DNA of 64,000 nt, taken from assembly GCF_024713975.1 (NCBI RefSeq), contig NC_091116.1, positions 3,000,463 to 3,064,462 of the forward strand, read 5' to 3'. A model generated the notes under the pieces. The model was not told the origin of the DNA. It was given only the letters and a program-made list of their open reading frames with translations, and did no database searches. How positions within the stretch are numbered: position 1 is the stretch's first letter; each line of letters opens with the position of its first letter. Position numbers and translations under genes: made by a program. The stretch comes from Paralichthys olivaceus (taxonomy: Eukaryota; Chordata; Actinopteri; Pleuronectiformes; Paralichthyidae). Of this stretch, positions 42,680-53,680 are shown piece after piece.

Positions 42680-44936
42680 AGATGTTCATTTTGATTATGT
42701 CTATTCGATTATGCAAGTCCAGAGGTAATAAGGTCCACCTATTCAAATCTGCCTTTATTTCTTTGTTAAGTGGTAAGTAGTTTATAGCGTATATATTGGA
42801 TAAATCTTTTGGGATGCTGATCCCGAGATATTTTACAACATCATTGTCCAAATTAAAGATAAACGGATTAAGTAGTTGTGCTGCGGGTGTATAATTGTAT
42901 GGCAATATTTGTGTTTTGTTTATGTTCAATTTGTAACCTGAGTAGTGACCAAACGTTTTCAAACAGGAAAATAATTTAGGCAAGCTCAATTCGGGCTGGG
43001 AAAGAGTAACCAATACATCATCCGCGTAAAGGCAGGTCTTATATTCAGTCCCTTTAATCCAAATTCCTCTTATTTCATGATCTTCTCTAATTGCTTGCGC
43101 TAGTGGCTCTATGAATAAAGCAAACAAGGCCGGGCTTAAGGGGCATCCTTGTCTACATCCTCTTTCAAGCTGAACAGGGTTTGATAGACTACCATTTATT
43201 TTTATTCTGGCTGTAGGGGAGTGGTATAGGTTTTTTAAAGATAGAATAACTGAGCTATTAAAACCAAATCTCTGCAGGGTTAAGTATAAGTATTCCCAGC
43301 TGACCGAGTCAAACGCCTTTTCTGCATCTAGGCTGAGAACAATGGATTTATCTTCATTTTTACTCATATGCTCCATTAGATGTAAGGCCCTTCTTATGTT
43401 GTCTTGTGTCTGTCTGTTTTTTAGGAAACCTGTTTGATCATCATCTATTATATCTGGAATTATATTTTCTAATCTTTTTGCAATTATTGAGGCATATAGT
43501 TTGTAGTCTATGTTTAGAATTGAGATGGGTCTATACGAGCTACATTCAGACTTGTCCTTACCCGTCTTTGGGATGACAGAAATAATTGCCTGTCTCCATG
43601 ATATTGGTATTTCTCCCCCCTTCAGCGTAAAATTAAAGCATTTCAATAGTACCGGTGCTAAAATCTCTCTAAATGTTTTGTACCATTCCGCTGGATATCC
43701 GTCCGCACCAGACATTTTATTTGTTTTAAGTCTCGAAATGGCACTGTCTAGTACTTGTTTTGTTATCTCACATGTCATTATACTATTCTGTTCCGTTCCA
43801 ATGGACGGCAGGTCCAATGAGTTCAAAAAATTAACAATGCTTGGGGATTCTGCACTATCCAGTTGTGTGTACAGACCCTTATAGTAATTTTCAAAGCATT
43901 GTTGTATTTCTTTCAACTTATGACACACTTTGCCAGATTGTGTATCTTTAATTTTATGGATGGACCTTTCATCCTGTTGTTTTTTTATCCTTCAGGCTAA
44001 TAATCTTTTGGCTCTTGGCCCATTGTCATAGTATCTTTGTTTAGTGAATTTAAGTTTAATCTCTTCTTGACTGTCATATATCCTATTTAAATTTTGTTTA
44101 GTCACTTTTATCTGATCTAATACTTGGGGGTCATTAAGTTCCATATGTTTGATTTCTAAGTGTTTTAGTTGTATAAGTAAGTCATTCAGTTGTTTCTGCC
44201 TTTCTTTTTTTTTAGTAGAAGACAACATTATGAGTTTCCCCCTGATTACAGCTTTGGAAGCATCCCATATGTTACTTGGAGATACTTCATCATTGTCATT
44301 GTGTTCTAAATACTCTTTAAATTCTTTTTCAATATATTTTTTGCACGATGGGTCATTTAATAGGCTAGTGTTAAGCCTCCAAGTTGTGTTTTTAACTTCG
44401 GTATCCAGATGTAGAGATAGATATACCCCTGCGTGGTCCAATACGTCTTTAGCACCTATATCACATTGTGTGATTCTATGCCTGTCAAAGTTGAACATGA
44501 AAAAATAGTCAATTCGTGAATGTACGCTGTGAGGGTGGGAAAAAAAAGTAAATTGTCCTTCTGTCGGGTGAGTTTGCCTCCAGATATCCATCAAACCTGC
44601 TTCATGAAGAAGTGTTTTGACTGTAACTGTCTCAGGGTTCGTTCTTTTCGTTAAGTTAGAGGAGTTCAAGGGAGGGTTGTAGCTGTACATTCCAGTCCCC
44701 ACCACAAATGAGCACACCTGAGGTCTCCTCAGCAATTATGTCAAATATTTTTTTAATAAATATCTTATCGTTGCCTGGGGGTCTATAAACGTTTAGCAGT
44801 GTCACAGGTTTCTGGTCTATATGTCCCTTTACTAAGATGTAACGCCCCTCTGTATCCGTTAATTGCTTTGAAAATTGGAATGTTACCTTATTTGAAATCA
44901 GTATTGCTACCCCTCTTGTTTGCTTACGTCCAAAAG
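42680..44936 (-). mobile_element. L1-type LINE no. 2, ORF2 part 2
   Basis: Minus-strand ORF2 after the Gypsy insertion. Endonuclease blocks ('TRGVAILISNKVTFQF', 'VYRPPGNDKIF', 'SRIDYFFMFNFDRHR', 'VLDHAGVYLSLHL') are followed by RT ('SSYRPISILNIDYKLYASII', 'LSLDAEKAFDSVSWEYLYL', 'RGCRQGCPLSPALFALFIEP', 'CLYADDVLVTLSQ'). The catalytic YADD is intact. Frames change near 44700 and at about 43985. The element ends at 'IIKMNILPRLLFF', well short of a normal C-terminus, so 3' sequence has been lost. Confidence 0.9.
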
Positions 44937-45410
44937 TGTTAGGCTTAGTTCTTGAGTTGGACCCCAAAGCAGACGCGGACTGGAGGTTTGCGGTTTAACA
45001 GAGTTTATTTATACGAACACAAAACAGGAGCAGGCTGGGGTGGCAGGGTGCAGGCTGGCTCGATGATCCAGGGTGAGACGAGGATGAATGGAGGAGCAGC
45101 GAGGCGCACGGAAAGACTGGGTAGAAGGAAGGAGATACGAGGGTTAGTAATATCCATGAAACGAACACGGGAGTCGGGGACATCGATAGCACATGAAAAT
45201 ACCGGACGGGACGGAATAATCTGGCACAGGAGTGGAGTCAGGACCAGGCGTTTATAGTGGGGATGATGAGGTGATAGAGATCAGGTGCGCCTCGTCGCTG
45301 CAGCCAGGAACCAGCCACGCACCCTTGCCACACACACAACCTGCACTGAGAAAACAGAAAAGGGGAGGGGGAGAGACACCACAACAAAACACCAAACAGA
45401 AATCACCACA
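44937..45410 (-). repeat. 3' LTR of the Gypsy element
   Basis: 474 bp, top strand from TGTTAGGCTTAGTTCTTGAG to AATCACCACA. It carries TATAAA (minus, 45251-45256) and an AATAAA signal for the minus transcript near 45001. It differs from the 5' LTR only at one position that I noticed (CGCACCC here, CGCCCCC there). Confidence 0.93.
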
Positions 45411-45422
45411 GTACCCCCCCCT
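45411..45422 (-). promoter_or_regulatory. Polypurine tract
   Basis: On the minus strand GAGGGGGGGGTAC lies directly before the 3' LTR. Such a purine run primes plus-strand DNA synthesis in LTR elements. It overlaps the stop codon of pol. Confidence 0.8.
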
Positions 45423-48400
45423 CAAGAACCGCCTCTTGGCGGTCTACCTGGCTTGTCCGGGAAACGAGTATAAAAGTCAGTGAGGATAGTGGGGTCAAGA
45501 ATAAAAGCACGGGAAACCCATTGACGTTCCTCCGGCCCATACCCCACCCAATCCACCAGATATTGGTAGCCCCGCCCTCGCCGACGTACATCCAAGATTT
45601 CCCTTACTGTGTAAGCCGGATGGTTATCTATGAACAGGGTGGGTGGAGGGGGCTCGGCCGGAGGGCTTAGAGGGCTAGAGGACACTGGCTTGAGGAGAGA
45701 GACGTGGAAAGCAGGGTGGATCCTAAATGAAGGGGGAAGCTTGAGTCTCACCACACATGGGTTAATGACCCGATCGACCTCATACGGTCCAATGTACCTG
45801 GGGGTCAACTTCCGGGACTCCGTCTGGAGGGGTAGATCCCGCGACGACAACCAGACCTTTTGACCTGGCAGGTACACAGGAGCAGGGGTGCGATGTCGAT
45901 CGGCCAATCGCTGATTGCGGGCGGTGGTGCGGATGAGTGCTGCCCGAGCCTCGCGCCAGACCCGACGAGCACGTCGGAGGTGCGCCTAGACGGATGGAAC
46001 CGCCACGTCAGTCTCCTGGGCTGGGAAGAGTGGAGGCTGGAAGCCATTGGCGGCCATGAAGGGAGACATCCCTGTGGCAGAGCAGACCAGGGAGTTGTGG
46101 GCATATTCGACCCAGGGAAGGTGGATGGCCCAGGAAGCCGGGTGTTGTGCTGTCACGCAGCGCAGGGCCGCCCCCAGATCCTGATTGGCCCGTTCTGTCT
46201 GGCCGTTGGTCTGTGGATGGTAACCCGACGATAGGCTAGCCGACGCCCCCAAAGCCTGGCAAAACGCCTTCCAGGTCCTGGCTGAGAACTGTGGCCCCCT
46301 GTCCGACACGATGTCCACGGGGATGCCATGTATCCGGAACACGTGATCGACTAGTAGGTTGGCGGTCTCGAGGGCGGATGGTAACTTAGCGAGCGGAATG
46401 AAGTGAGCTGATTTAGAAAAGCGGTCCACTACGGTCAGGATAACAGTGTTCCCTTCAGAGGGGGGTAGACCCGTGATAAAGTCCACCGCTATATGCGACC
46501 AAGGGTGGTGAGGGATGGGCAGGGGGCGCAGCAATCCCGCAGGAGCCTGATGAGACGCCTTACTCCGGGCGCAGACAGAACAGGCGGCGACAAACGCCTT
46601 GGTATCCGCCGCCATGGAGGGCCACCAGAAGCGTTGCTGCAGCAGGTTCAGGGTACGGCGACATCCAGGATGACAGGAGATCCGGGACGAATGTCCCCAC
46701 TGAAGGACTGGAGATCTGACAGACGGGGGAACAAACAACCTGTTTGGTGGACATCCTTCTGGGACAGGCTGATCTCTCTGGGCCCCCTGGACCACACCTT
46801 CAATCTCCCATCCTGCTGCTCCCACCACACAGGAAGATGGTAGTATGGTGCTCCCAGATGTGTCCTCCACCAGCGGGGAAAACTGACGTGACAGTGCATC
46901 GGGCTTTATGTTCCTCGACCCCGGACGGTAGGTAAGGGTGAAGTCGAACCGCCCGAGGAACAACGCCCACCGAGCCTGGCGCGAGTTGAGCCTGCGGGCA
47001 GTGCGCAGGTAAGTCAGGTTCTTGTGGTCGGACCAAACAATAAACGGGTGAGTAGAACCCTCAAGCCAGTGCCTCCATTCCTGCAGGGCCAGGACTACCG
47101 CCAACAGCTCCCGGTTACCCACATCATAGTTTTTTTCCGCCGGGGAAAGCTGGCGGGAGAAAAAGGCACAAGGGTGCTGCTTCAGGTCCGTGGTAGTGCG
47201 CTGAGAGAGCACAGCACGGCCCCCACCCCGGAGTCAGAAGCATCCACCTCCACAATAAACTGCAGAGCAGGATCTGGGTGAATTAATACAGGAGCAGAGG
47301 AAAATAATGTTTTGAGTCTGGAGAACGCCCCCTCGGCTGCCTGTGACCAAACAAAAGGAACCTTCACTGATGTGAGCTTGGTGAGGGGTGTAGCAACTCT
47401 GCTGTAGTCTCGGATAAACCTACGGTAAAAATTGGCAAACCCGAGAAATCTCTGTAGTTGCTTTCTTGATGTAGGAGTGGGCCATTCGGCCACTGCCTTA
47501 ACCTTGGCAGGGTCGGTCTTGATTTGCCCCTTCTCCACAATAAAACCCAAAAAGCTCACCGAGGATACATGAAAAATACATTTCTCCGCTTTGACATATA
47601 GTCTGTTTTCCAGGAGTCTTTTCAGTACAATGTTCACATGTTGAATATGCTCCTGGGTAGAACGTGAGAAAATCAGAATGTCATCAAGGTAAACAAAAAC
47701 AAAACTGTTGAGCATATCTCTTAACACATCGTTAATGAGCGTCTGAAACACGGCAGGGGCATTAGTGAGGCCGAAAGGCATGACCAAATACTCAAAGTGT
47801 CCCAGGGGAGTGTTAAACCCCGTCTTCCACTCGTCCCCCTCTCTAATTCTCACTAAGTGGTAAGCGTTGCGAAGGTCCAACTTGGAGAATATAGTAGCCT
47901 TGTGCAGGGGACCGAAGGCTGAGTCAATGAGTGGGAGGGGATACTTGTTCTTGACCGTGATATCATTGAGGCCCCTAAAATCAATGCACGGGCGAAGTGA
48001 TTTATCCTTCTTCTCCACAAAAAAAAACCCTGCCCCCAATGGTGAAGAAGAAGGACGAATAAGTCCCGTAGCCAATGAGTCTGTGATATAGGTCTCCATG
48101 GCCTCTCTCTCCGGTCTAGATAAATTATATAGCTTACTGGATGGAAAGGGGGCGCCAGGTAACAAATCAATACCGCAGTCATAAGGTCTATGGGGAGGAA
48201 GAGCTACTGCTAACTCCTTATTAAACACTTCCTGGAGGTGATGATATTCTGCCGGAACCAAACTGAGATCCACCGGCGTGGGTGGAGAAGGTGCGGTAGT
48301 CAAAGTGGAAGGAACGGCGGAGTGTAGACAGTGGGAATGACAAAATAAACTCCAATTAGTGATGGAGGAGGAGGACCAGTCAATGTGAGGATTGTGAAGT

Positions 48401-48735
48401 TTTAACCAAGGGAGACCTAAAACTACTGGGGAAACAGGAGATGGGATAACGTAAAAAGATATTGCTTCGTGATGATTTCCGGAGAGCTGAAGGGAAATGG
48501 GAATAGTGCGATGAGTAACCTTAGCTAGGAGTCTACCATCCAGGGCGAACACCCTCTTAGGCTGCGGCAGGAGCTGAGAGGGAATTTTAGACTGGGTAAC
48601 CAGTTCAGAGTCAATGAAATTGTCATCTGCCCCAGAATCAACTAAAATAGACAACGGAAGGGAGGTCTGATCCCAAGACACAGTACCTTTCAGAGTCAGG
48701 CGAGGAGGAGACGAAACAACAGCAGAATGGCTCAC
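45422..48735 (-). pseudogene. Gypsy pol (PR-RT-RH-IN-chromodomain), two lesions
   Basis: The frame opens at about 48735, -1 relative to gag, which it overlaps at the gag stop. Protease '[13 protein letters not shown]'; RT '[20 protein letters not shown]' and '[11 protein letters not shown]'; RNase H '[12 protein letters not shown]', '[14 protein letters not shown]', '[10 protein letters not shown]'; integrase zinc part (H...C 'CHPGCRRTL', 'CSVCAR') and core Asp/Asp/Glu ('[10 protein letters not shown]', '[10 protein letters not shown]', 'NGQTERANQ'). At the C-terminus a chromodomain-like block ('[20 protein letters not shown]', '[12 protein letters not shown]') identifies a chromovirus. A frameshift lies in RNase H near 47190-47210, and a TAG at 45986-45988 separates integrase core from chromodomain. 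Both appear to be recent. Confidence 0.93.
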
Positions 48736-49808
48736 CAGTGCTCCTCTTGTGGCTGGTGAGCCCCCCCTTTTGGCCGAGATGGGCAGAGTGTAATCCGATG
48801 ACCGTCCAGGCCACAGTAAAGGCAGAGTCCACGGAGATGGCGACGTTGACGCTCCGTAGGTGTGAGTTTCATCCTCCCCAGGTGCATTGGTTCCTCGATG
48901 TCGAGGAGAGCAGGTGTAGATCCCGGAGGAATCCTGTCGGAGGAGGACGGCGGCAGCGGAGAGGGCGCAAGCCCCCGATGGTGAGGGCTCCTTGTCCGCA
49001 TCACGGGAGGGGTATGGCTCACCCTACCTGATCTCTCCCTGCGCCGCTCGCGGAGACGATTATCTAGACGTATAGCTAGCGAGATCAAATCGTCTAGAGA
49101 GGTCGTCTCGTCACGAGCGGCCAACTCATCCCTCAGCTCGTCCCTTAATCCCCGGAGAAAAACCCCTTGAAGCGCTCGCTCATCCCAGCCGCTATCGATC
49201 GCTAGAATGCGGAAGTCGATCGAGTGGTCAGCCACGGATTTCTCTCCCTGACAAAGAGAAAGGAGCCGGCTACTGGCCTCCTTACTACGCAGAGGGTGGT
49301 CAAAAACTTTTAGGAATTCCTCGGTGAAAGAGGAAAAAGAAAAACCAATCTGCGAATTACTGCGGGAAATGGCAACAGCCCAAGCCGCGGCTCTCTCCGA
49401 CAATAAACTCATGACGAAGGCAATCCGCGACTTGTCTGTGGAGTATGTTAACGGCTGCTGATCGAATACGAGGCTGCACTGATGGAGGAATTGTCTACCT
49501 GAGCCTAACTGCCCTGCAAACCTGGCGGGTGTGGGGATGAATGGTTCCCGGGGCTGTGTGGGAAGAGCGACCGGAGAAGCTGCTGGTGGAGATGCTGGAA
49601 CTGGAGCTGGAGCGGGAGCGAGCGCCGGAGTCGTCAGCGTGGAGAAGTGAGTAGTGAGCTGTTCCATGCGGCCACCGATCAGTGCCACGTTGGAGGTAAG
49701 GTTCTGTAGAGTCTCCATTACCTCGTTCAGGGCTCTCTCGTGCTGCCCAACACGAGTTCCTTGGGACGAGAGAGCCAGTCTGAATTTTTCCGCATCCGCG
49801 GGGTCCAT
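48732..49808 (-). CDS. Gypsy gag, intact
   Basis: ATG 49808, only 17 nt after the 5' LTR, opens a 358-codon frame '[20 protein letters not shown]'. A proline/alanine-rich linker (~residues 65-95) is followed by a capsid-like helical part ('[19 protein letters not shown]', '[15 protein letters not shown]', '[20 protein letters not shown]'-type). Near the C-terminus a single zinc knuckle '[14 protein letters not shown]' has the CxxCxxxxHxxxxC form. The frame can be read further up into the LTR, but the first ATG after the LTR fits the family. Gag would form the particle core; it is the one intact gene of this element and could still be made. Confidence 0.9.
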   Translation of the reverse strand: MDPADAEKFRLALSSQGTRVGQHERALNEVMETLQNLTSNVALIGGRMEQLTTHFSTLTTPALAPAPAPVPASPPAASPVALPTQPREPFIPTPARFAGQLGSGRQFLHQCSLVFDQQPLTYSTDKSRIAFVMSLLSERAAAWAVAISRSNSQIGFSFSSFTEEFLKVFDHPLRSKEASSRLLSLCQGEKSVADHSIDFRILAIDSGWDERALQGVFLRGLRDELRDELAARDETTSLDDLISLAIRLDNRLRERRRERSGRVSHTPPVMRTRSPHHRGLAPSPLPPSSSDRIPPGSTPALLDIEEPMHLGRMKLTPTERQRRHLRGLCLYCGLDGHRITLCPSRPKGGAHQPQEEHW

Positions 49809-49813
49809 TTTTG

Positions 49814-49825
49814 GCCAGATTATTC
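49814..49825 (-). promoter_or_regulatory. Self-priming primer binding site
   Basis: Directly abutting the 5' LTR, the minus strand reads GAATAATCTGGC. This is exactly complementary to GCCAGATTATTC in the same LTR (50103-50114), 31 nt after the TATAAA start, that is at the expected 5' end of the transcript. No TGG-tRNA type site is present. This is the arrangement of self-priming Tf1/sushi elements. Confidence 0.85.
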
Positions 49826-50299
49826 TGTTAGGCTTAGTTCTTGAGTTGGACCCCAAAGCAGACGCGGACTGGAGGTTTGCGGTTTAACAGAGTTTATTTA
49901 TACGAACACAAAACAGGAGCAGGCTGGGGTGGCAGGGTGCAGGCTGGCTCGATGATCCAGGGTGAGACGAGGATGAATGGAGGAGCAGCGAGGCGCACGG
50001 AAAGACTGGGTAGAAGGAAGGAGATACGAGGGTTAGTAATATCCATGAAACGAACACGGGAGTCGGGGACATCGATAGCACATGAAAATACCGGACGGGA
50101 CGGAATAATCTGGCACAGGAGTGGAGTCAGGACCAGGCGTTTATAGTGGGGATGATGAGGTGATAGAGATCAGGTGCGCCTCGTCGCTGCAGCCAGGAAC
50201 CAGCCACGCCCCCTTGCCACACACACAACCTGCACTGAGAAAACAGAAAAGGGGAGGGGGAGAGACACCACAACAAAACACCAAACAGAAATCACCACA
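49826..50299 (-). repeat. 5' LTR of the Gypsy element
   Basis: 474 bp with TATAAA at 50140-50145 (minus) and the predicted transcript start at about 50114. The first 12 transcribed bases, GCCAGATTATTC (50114 to 50103), pair with the primer binding site. Confidence 0.93.
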
Positions 50300-50494
50300 A
50301 AAAGATGAGTAATAAGTATTTTTAAAGCCAAAGCGTTTTAATTTTTCGTGTTCCTCATCACAGAGGTGAGTCTCTTGCCAGAAAACCATTTGCTGTTTCT
50401 CTCTCTTCATTTTAGTTAGTAGCTTGTTCCTTTTGATGGGGTTAAGCAAACCATTAACATTCAAAGTGATAACTTTGTACTCCTGGTTTATCAT
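50300..50494 (-). pseudogene. L1 no. 2, ORF2 start (endonuclease N-terminus)
   Basis: ATG 50494 opens 'MINQEYKVITLNVNGLLNP' and 'KMKREKQQMVFWQETHLCDE', the first blocks of an L1 AP-endonuclease, including the catalytic-type N and E positions. The frame is cut at 50300 by the Gypsy element and resumes at 44936. Confidence 0.88.
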
Positions 50495-51163
50495 CCTATC
50501 CCATTAGACCAATAAACACATAATGCTCCTCCAATGACCTGAACATGTAAACAAAAAAAAGTATGTGCTACACAGTAAAACATAAAAGTAGTGACCTCCA
50601 AAAGTGAAGTACAAATGTAACTTCTGAACAGGGAGGGGAGGCCTCCAGGAGGAGGGCCCCTCCAGGTGCGCATTGATGTCATCAGTGTCATCAGAGCACA
50701 CATCCAGCGGCTTGAGTGCAGATAAATCCCCCCCAGATTACTGGTCCAGAGAGTGACTAATGTTTTGGCTAAGTATACTCAATACCATAGCAATTTATAT
50801 AAACAGGTAAAGTAACAGGACTGATATTCAAACTTTAATCAGCCACGAACACTGTTCAAACATCTTATAGGCTACATATATATATATCTGTGTGCGTAAA
50901 CTCTGACGTAGGCTATTATCTCTAGTTACTCACGAGTGCATCTCAGATACAGTTCTCCTAAAGCCTTTGAGAGTGTTGAAATCTCCGTAGCTTCTCTCGG
51001 GCTCGATCGATGCCTGCGGTGTGGTTTCGGCGTTTGGTGGGCTCGCGGAGCTCCCAGCCTGCGTCTGTCAGTCTCCTCCGGGGCGCCGTGTCTGCGCCGC
51101 TCCGTTGGTTGCCGACAGCCACAGGTGCAGCGGTCTCTTCACCAGGCGACAGAATCCCCCTCT
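50495..51163 (-). other. L1 no. 2 inter-ORF region
   Basis: About 670 bp between ORF1 and ORF2 on the minus strand, longer than usual for the family. It contains a TA-rich run at 50877-50888 and no convincing frame, so a further insertion is possible. Confidence 0.5.
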
Positions 51164-52003
51164 TCAGCATGTCCTCCGCTGCCTCTTTTGCATTAGTGTA
51201 CGTCGTCGGTCCCTCCTCATAAAAGACTCGGAGCCTTTTGCAGGTGCGGGTGTCTGGAACCTCAGCCCTTTTGCCTTTAATACTTTCCTCAGCGGGGCAT
51301 ATTCCTTTCTTTTCTTCATGGTTTCCACCGGGTAATCGTGGTCGAAAAAAACTCTCTTTCCATTAAGATGAACCTCCTTCTTTCTCCAAGCAGTGCTCAG
51401 CACCAGTTCTTTGGTGCTGTAGGCGAGAAAATAGGCGATCATGGATCTCGGGGCGGCGTGGGGAGGTGGCTTCGGGCCGAGAGATCGGTGGCAGCGTTGT
51501 ATTTTAAGGTCAACGTCGGGGAGCGACAACTCTGATTTGATAAACTCCTCTAAGAATGCACAGGGATTGTCGTGCTCCTCTCCCTCGGGGATTCCAAAAA
51601 TGCGGAGATTATTTCTGCGGGAGCGTGCTTCTAGGTCCACTAATTTGGATAGAATGTGCTCTTGTTGCTGCAAAGTTTCAAGCAGCACGCTCTTTGCGTT
51701 AGCGTCCCATTCTTCCACCTCGGCCACTCGTGTCTCTACTTCGTCCAGTCTGACCTGTGCATTATTCAGCTCCACACCGATCTCACTCAGCTTCTGGTTC
51801 ACTTCTTCTTTAAAGTTCCCCAGCTCTTCCTTCATGTCTCGCTTAACTGTCTCGCAGAAACCATTCAGTTCCCTCTTCAAGTCGGCATGTCCTGCCTTTA
51901 TGTCAGCGTGGATTGCCTTGATGCTAGCTTGCAGAGTGTTCATGTCCACGCGCTCGTTAGCTTCGACCGTGTCGACCTCTACATCAGCTTCTCCACTCGC
52001 CAT
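51164..52003 (-). CDS. L1 no. 2 ORF1 protein, intact frame (279 aa)
   Basis: ATG 52003 to stop at 51164. Residues ~15-125 are heptad-rich coiled coil ('IHADIKAGHADLKRELNGFC', 'LDEVETRVAEVEEWD'). An RRM-like part follows ('RRNNLRIFGIPEGEE', 'LPDVDLKIQRCHRSLGPKP') and then a basic C-terminal domain ('LHLNGKRVFFDHDYPVETM'-type, 'KKRKEYAPLRKVLKAKGLRF'). This is the trimeric RNA-binding ORF1p of L1 elements, which coats the LINE RNA. The frame is intact though ORF2 of the same element is broken. Confidence 0.88.
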   Translation of the reverse strand: MASGEADVEVDTVEANERVDMNTLQASIKAIHADIKAGHADLKRELNGFCETVKRDMKEELGNFKEEVNQKLSEIGVELNNAQVRLDEVETRVAEVEEWDANAKSVLLETLQQQEHILSKLVDLEARSRRNNLRIFGIPEGEEHDNPCAFLEEFIKSELSLPDVDLKIQRCHRSLGPKPPPHAAPRSMIAYFLAYSTKELVLSTAWRKKEVHLNGKRVFFDHDYPVETMKKRKEYAPLRKVLKAKGLRFQTPAPAKGSESFMRRDRRRTLMQKRQRRTC

Positions 52004-52183
52004 TTCCTCGTGTTCCGATCTGTTTTGATAATAATGTTCCTAGCCTTCCTTAGTTTATATTTCCCCATTAAATTTGTAATAAAATAAGCCGGAATAATTC
52101 TCTAAAAATGGGGAAATTCGTGGACCAGTCTGGGAGCTCACAAACTTCTCTGCTGCCCGCCTCGCCGCCATCACCGGAAGTCG
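52004..52183 (-). mobile_element. L1 no. 2 5' UTR
   Basis: Short leader upstream of ORF1 with 'CGACTTCCGGTGATGGCGGC' at its start (minus strand), a pattern seen at the 5' end of fish L1 copies. The exact 5' boundary is an estimate. Confidence 0.5.
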
Positions 52184-52204
52184 TATTGTGTTCTTTTTGA
52201 AGGA

Positions 52205-52640
52205 AGTTGATCTATGGGTTTGAAGCCCATAGGCCCTGAAGATCCGGAGGCCCATAAGTTTAGGCTCTCAGAGGAAAACTGAATGTATACGTTAGGGCTC
52301 TAACGGTCACTCTAAATTTTAGCTGACGCCTTTCCCTTCCTGTTACCAGGCAGATGAGGAGGTCTGGAGGAAAGCCAGATGTGTTTTCTTTAGGTTTACG
52401 ACGACAACTCTCATATATAAACAGGGAGTTGAATCTGTTAGGCAGAAGAGATTCACATTTGCCCCGAATCTCTCTCCAGGCAGAAGAGATTCACATTGGC
52501 CCTGGATCTCACTCCAACCAGACTGCAGTGCTTGTATTGATGCTGAACTTTTTGTAATAAACCTTTTATACAATCAAGACGGTGTCAGCGGAGATTCCTT
52601 CATCCTCTTCACATCATCGCTACCCCAATATACAACAAGA
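52205..52640 (+). mobile_element. Probable solo LTR
   Basis: TATATAA at 52414-52420 is followed by AATAAA at 52556-52561 and a short downstream part, the order of U3-R-U5. Two ~38-bp tandem units containing 'GGCAGAAGAGATTCACATT' lie at 52441-52516. Boundaries and target duplication could not be set, and no internal viral sequence follows. Confidence 0.45.
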
Positions 52641-52889
52641 CTTGGCGTAATATATGGACATAGCCAGACCATATATTATATAGATTATTTAAACAAAATT
52701 TCTTACTTGTAAGTCACGGAAAAAGTGAGCATGAAGTAGGGAAAAGTTGTCTTTTAGCTCTATATCGGATGCAAAATTATTATTTATGTACAAGTCTGTG
52801 TTACCGGCGCCAGACCTAGGGTAAATCTGGACCGGCAGCAAGGGTTACACAGGCTAGGGAGCACTACGTAACCGGTAAATACACACTTT

Positions 52890-53680
52890 CTGTAGGTTTG
52901 AAGAAGGGAGAAGACCAGATGTTAGCATCTTGCTCAGACTGAAATCATTTATTATCATTTGGACAAATACACATCAGTCATTTTCCTATTGAGTTTCACT
53001 CTCATATTAAAGTGCTTGCTGTTCAAATTATATTCAAAATATTACAACAATGACATGACAAATACAGAAATACTATCAAATAAAACTGAAACACACAGTC
53101 CCTTAACATACATTCCTACACTGACTCAAACACTACACTTACAATTAATTACATTAATTTGACACACACATAGCACATCACACAAACCAGCCCCCTTACT
53201 CTTAACACTTCCTCACATTACACAAACATTTGACACTCTTGTACACACACTGAAACACATCAGCAGCATTTAATAATCATCACGTGACCAGGCTGTGACT
53301 GGGATGGTAAAGATAAATATGAATTAACATGTGAGTATTCGCCAAATGCTGGCTATTAATAATTTTAACCACTTTAAAAACAGTTTGGTTAGGTCACAGA
53401 CCCATAATATCACTCACACGGACCCATTACACCGGTGGCTGAAACCACAGCGTGAACTGCGCATGCACTCGCCATGACGAAGTGCGTCAGGATGGCGAGT
53501 CACTAAAATATACTTTTTCATACTTTTCAAAATCATCGACACTCACAAAACATCCAACGTAACTTTACTAAATTCGGAACAAAGATGAAATTGTAGAACT
53601 GAGTTCTACATTACCTGTAGATTTGAAGAAGGGAGAAGACCAGATGTTAGCATTCTGCTCAGACTGAACTCATTTATTAT
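52890..53680. repeat. 66-bp direct repeats, TRIM-like spacing
   Basis: 'GTTTGAAGAAGGGAGAAGAC' and 'CAGATGTTAGCAT' are in both 52890-52955 and 53615-53680, which differ at about five positions. The 659 bp between them are AT-rich and non-coding. Short direct repeats around a non-coding interior could be a terminal-repeat element or a plain duplication. Confidence 0.5.

Larger units (their letters stand above)
44937..50299 (-). mobile_element. Chromodomain Gypsy LTR retrotransposon (Tf1/sushi-like), complete
   Basis: A 5,363-bp element on the minus strand with 474-bp LTRs at both ends (TG...CA) and a perfect 5-bp target duplication AAAAG (44932-44936 and 50300-50304). Order on the minus strand: LTR, primer binding site abutting the LTR, gag, pol (protease, RT, RNase H, integrase, chromodomain), purine tract, LTR. 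By eye the LTRs differ at a single base. It sits inside L1 no. 2. Pol has one frameshift and one stop, so this copy could not move on its own although gag is intact. Confidence 0.95.

Noticed and set aside
44952..45257. Plus-strand 101-codon frame duplicated at 49841-50146
   Set aside because: It is LTR sequence, present twice because both LTRs contain it.
52620..52670. TGGCGTA after the LTR-like element as a possible tRNA-Ser primer site
   Set aside because: Only seven bases match and no viral coding sequence follows.
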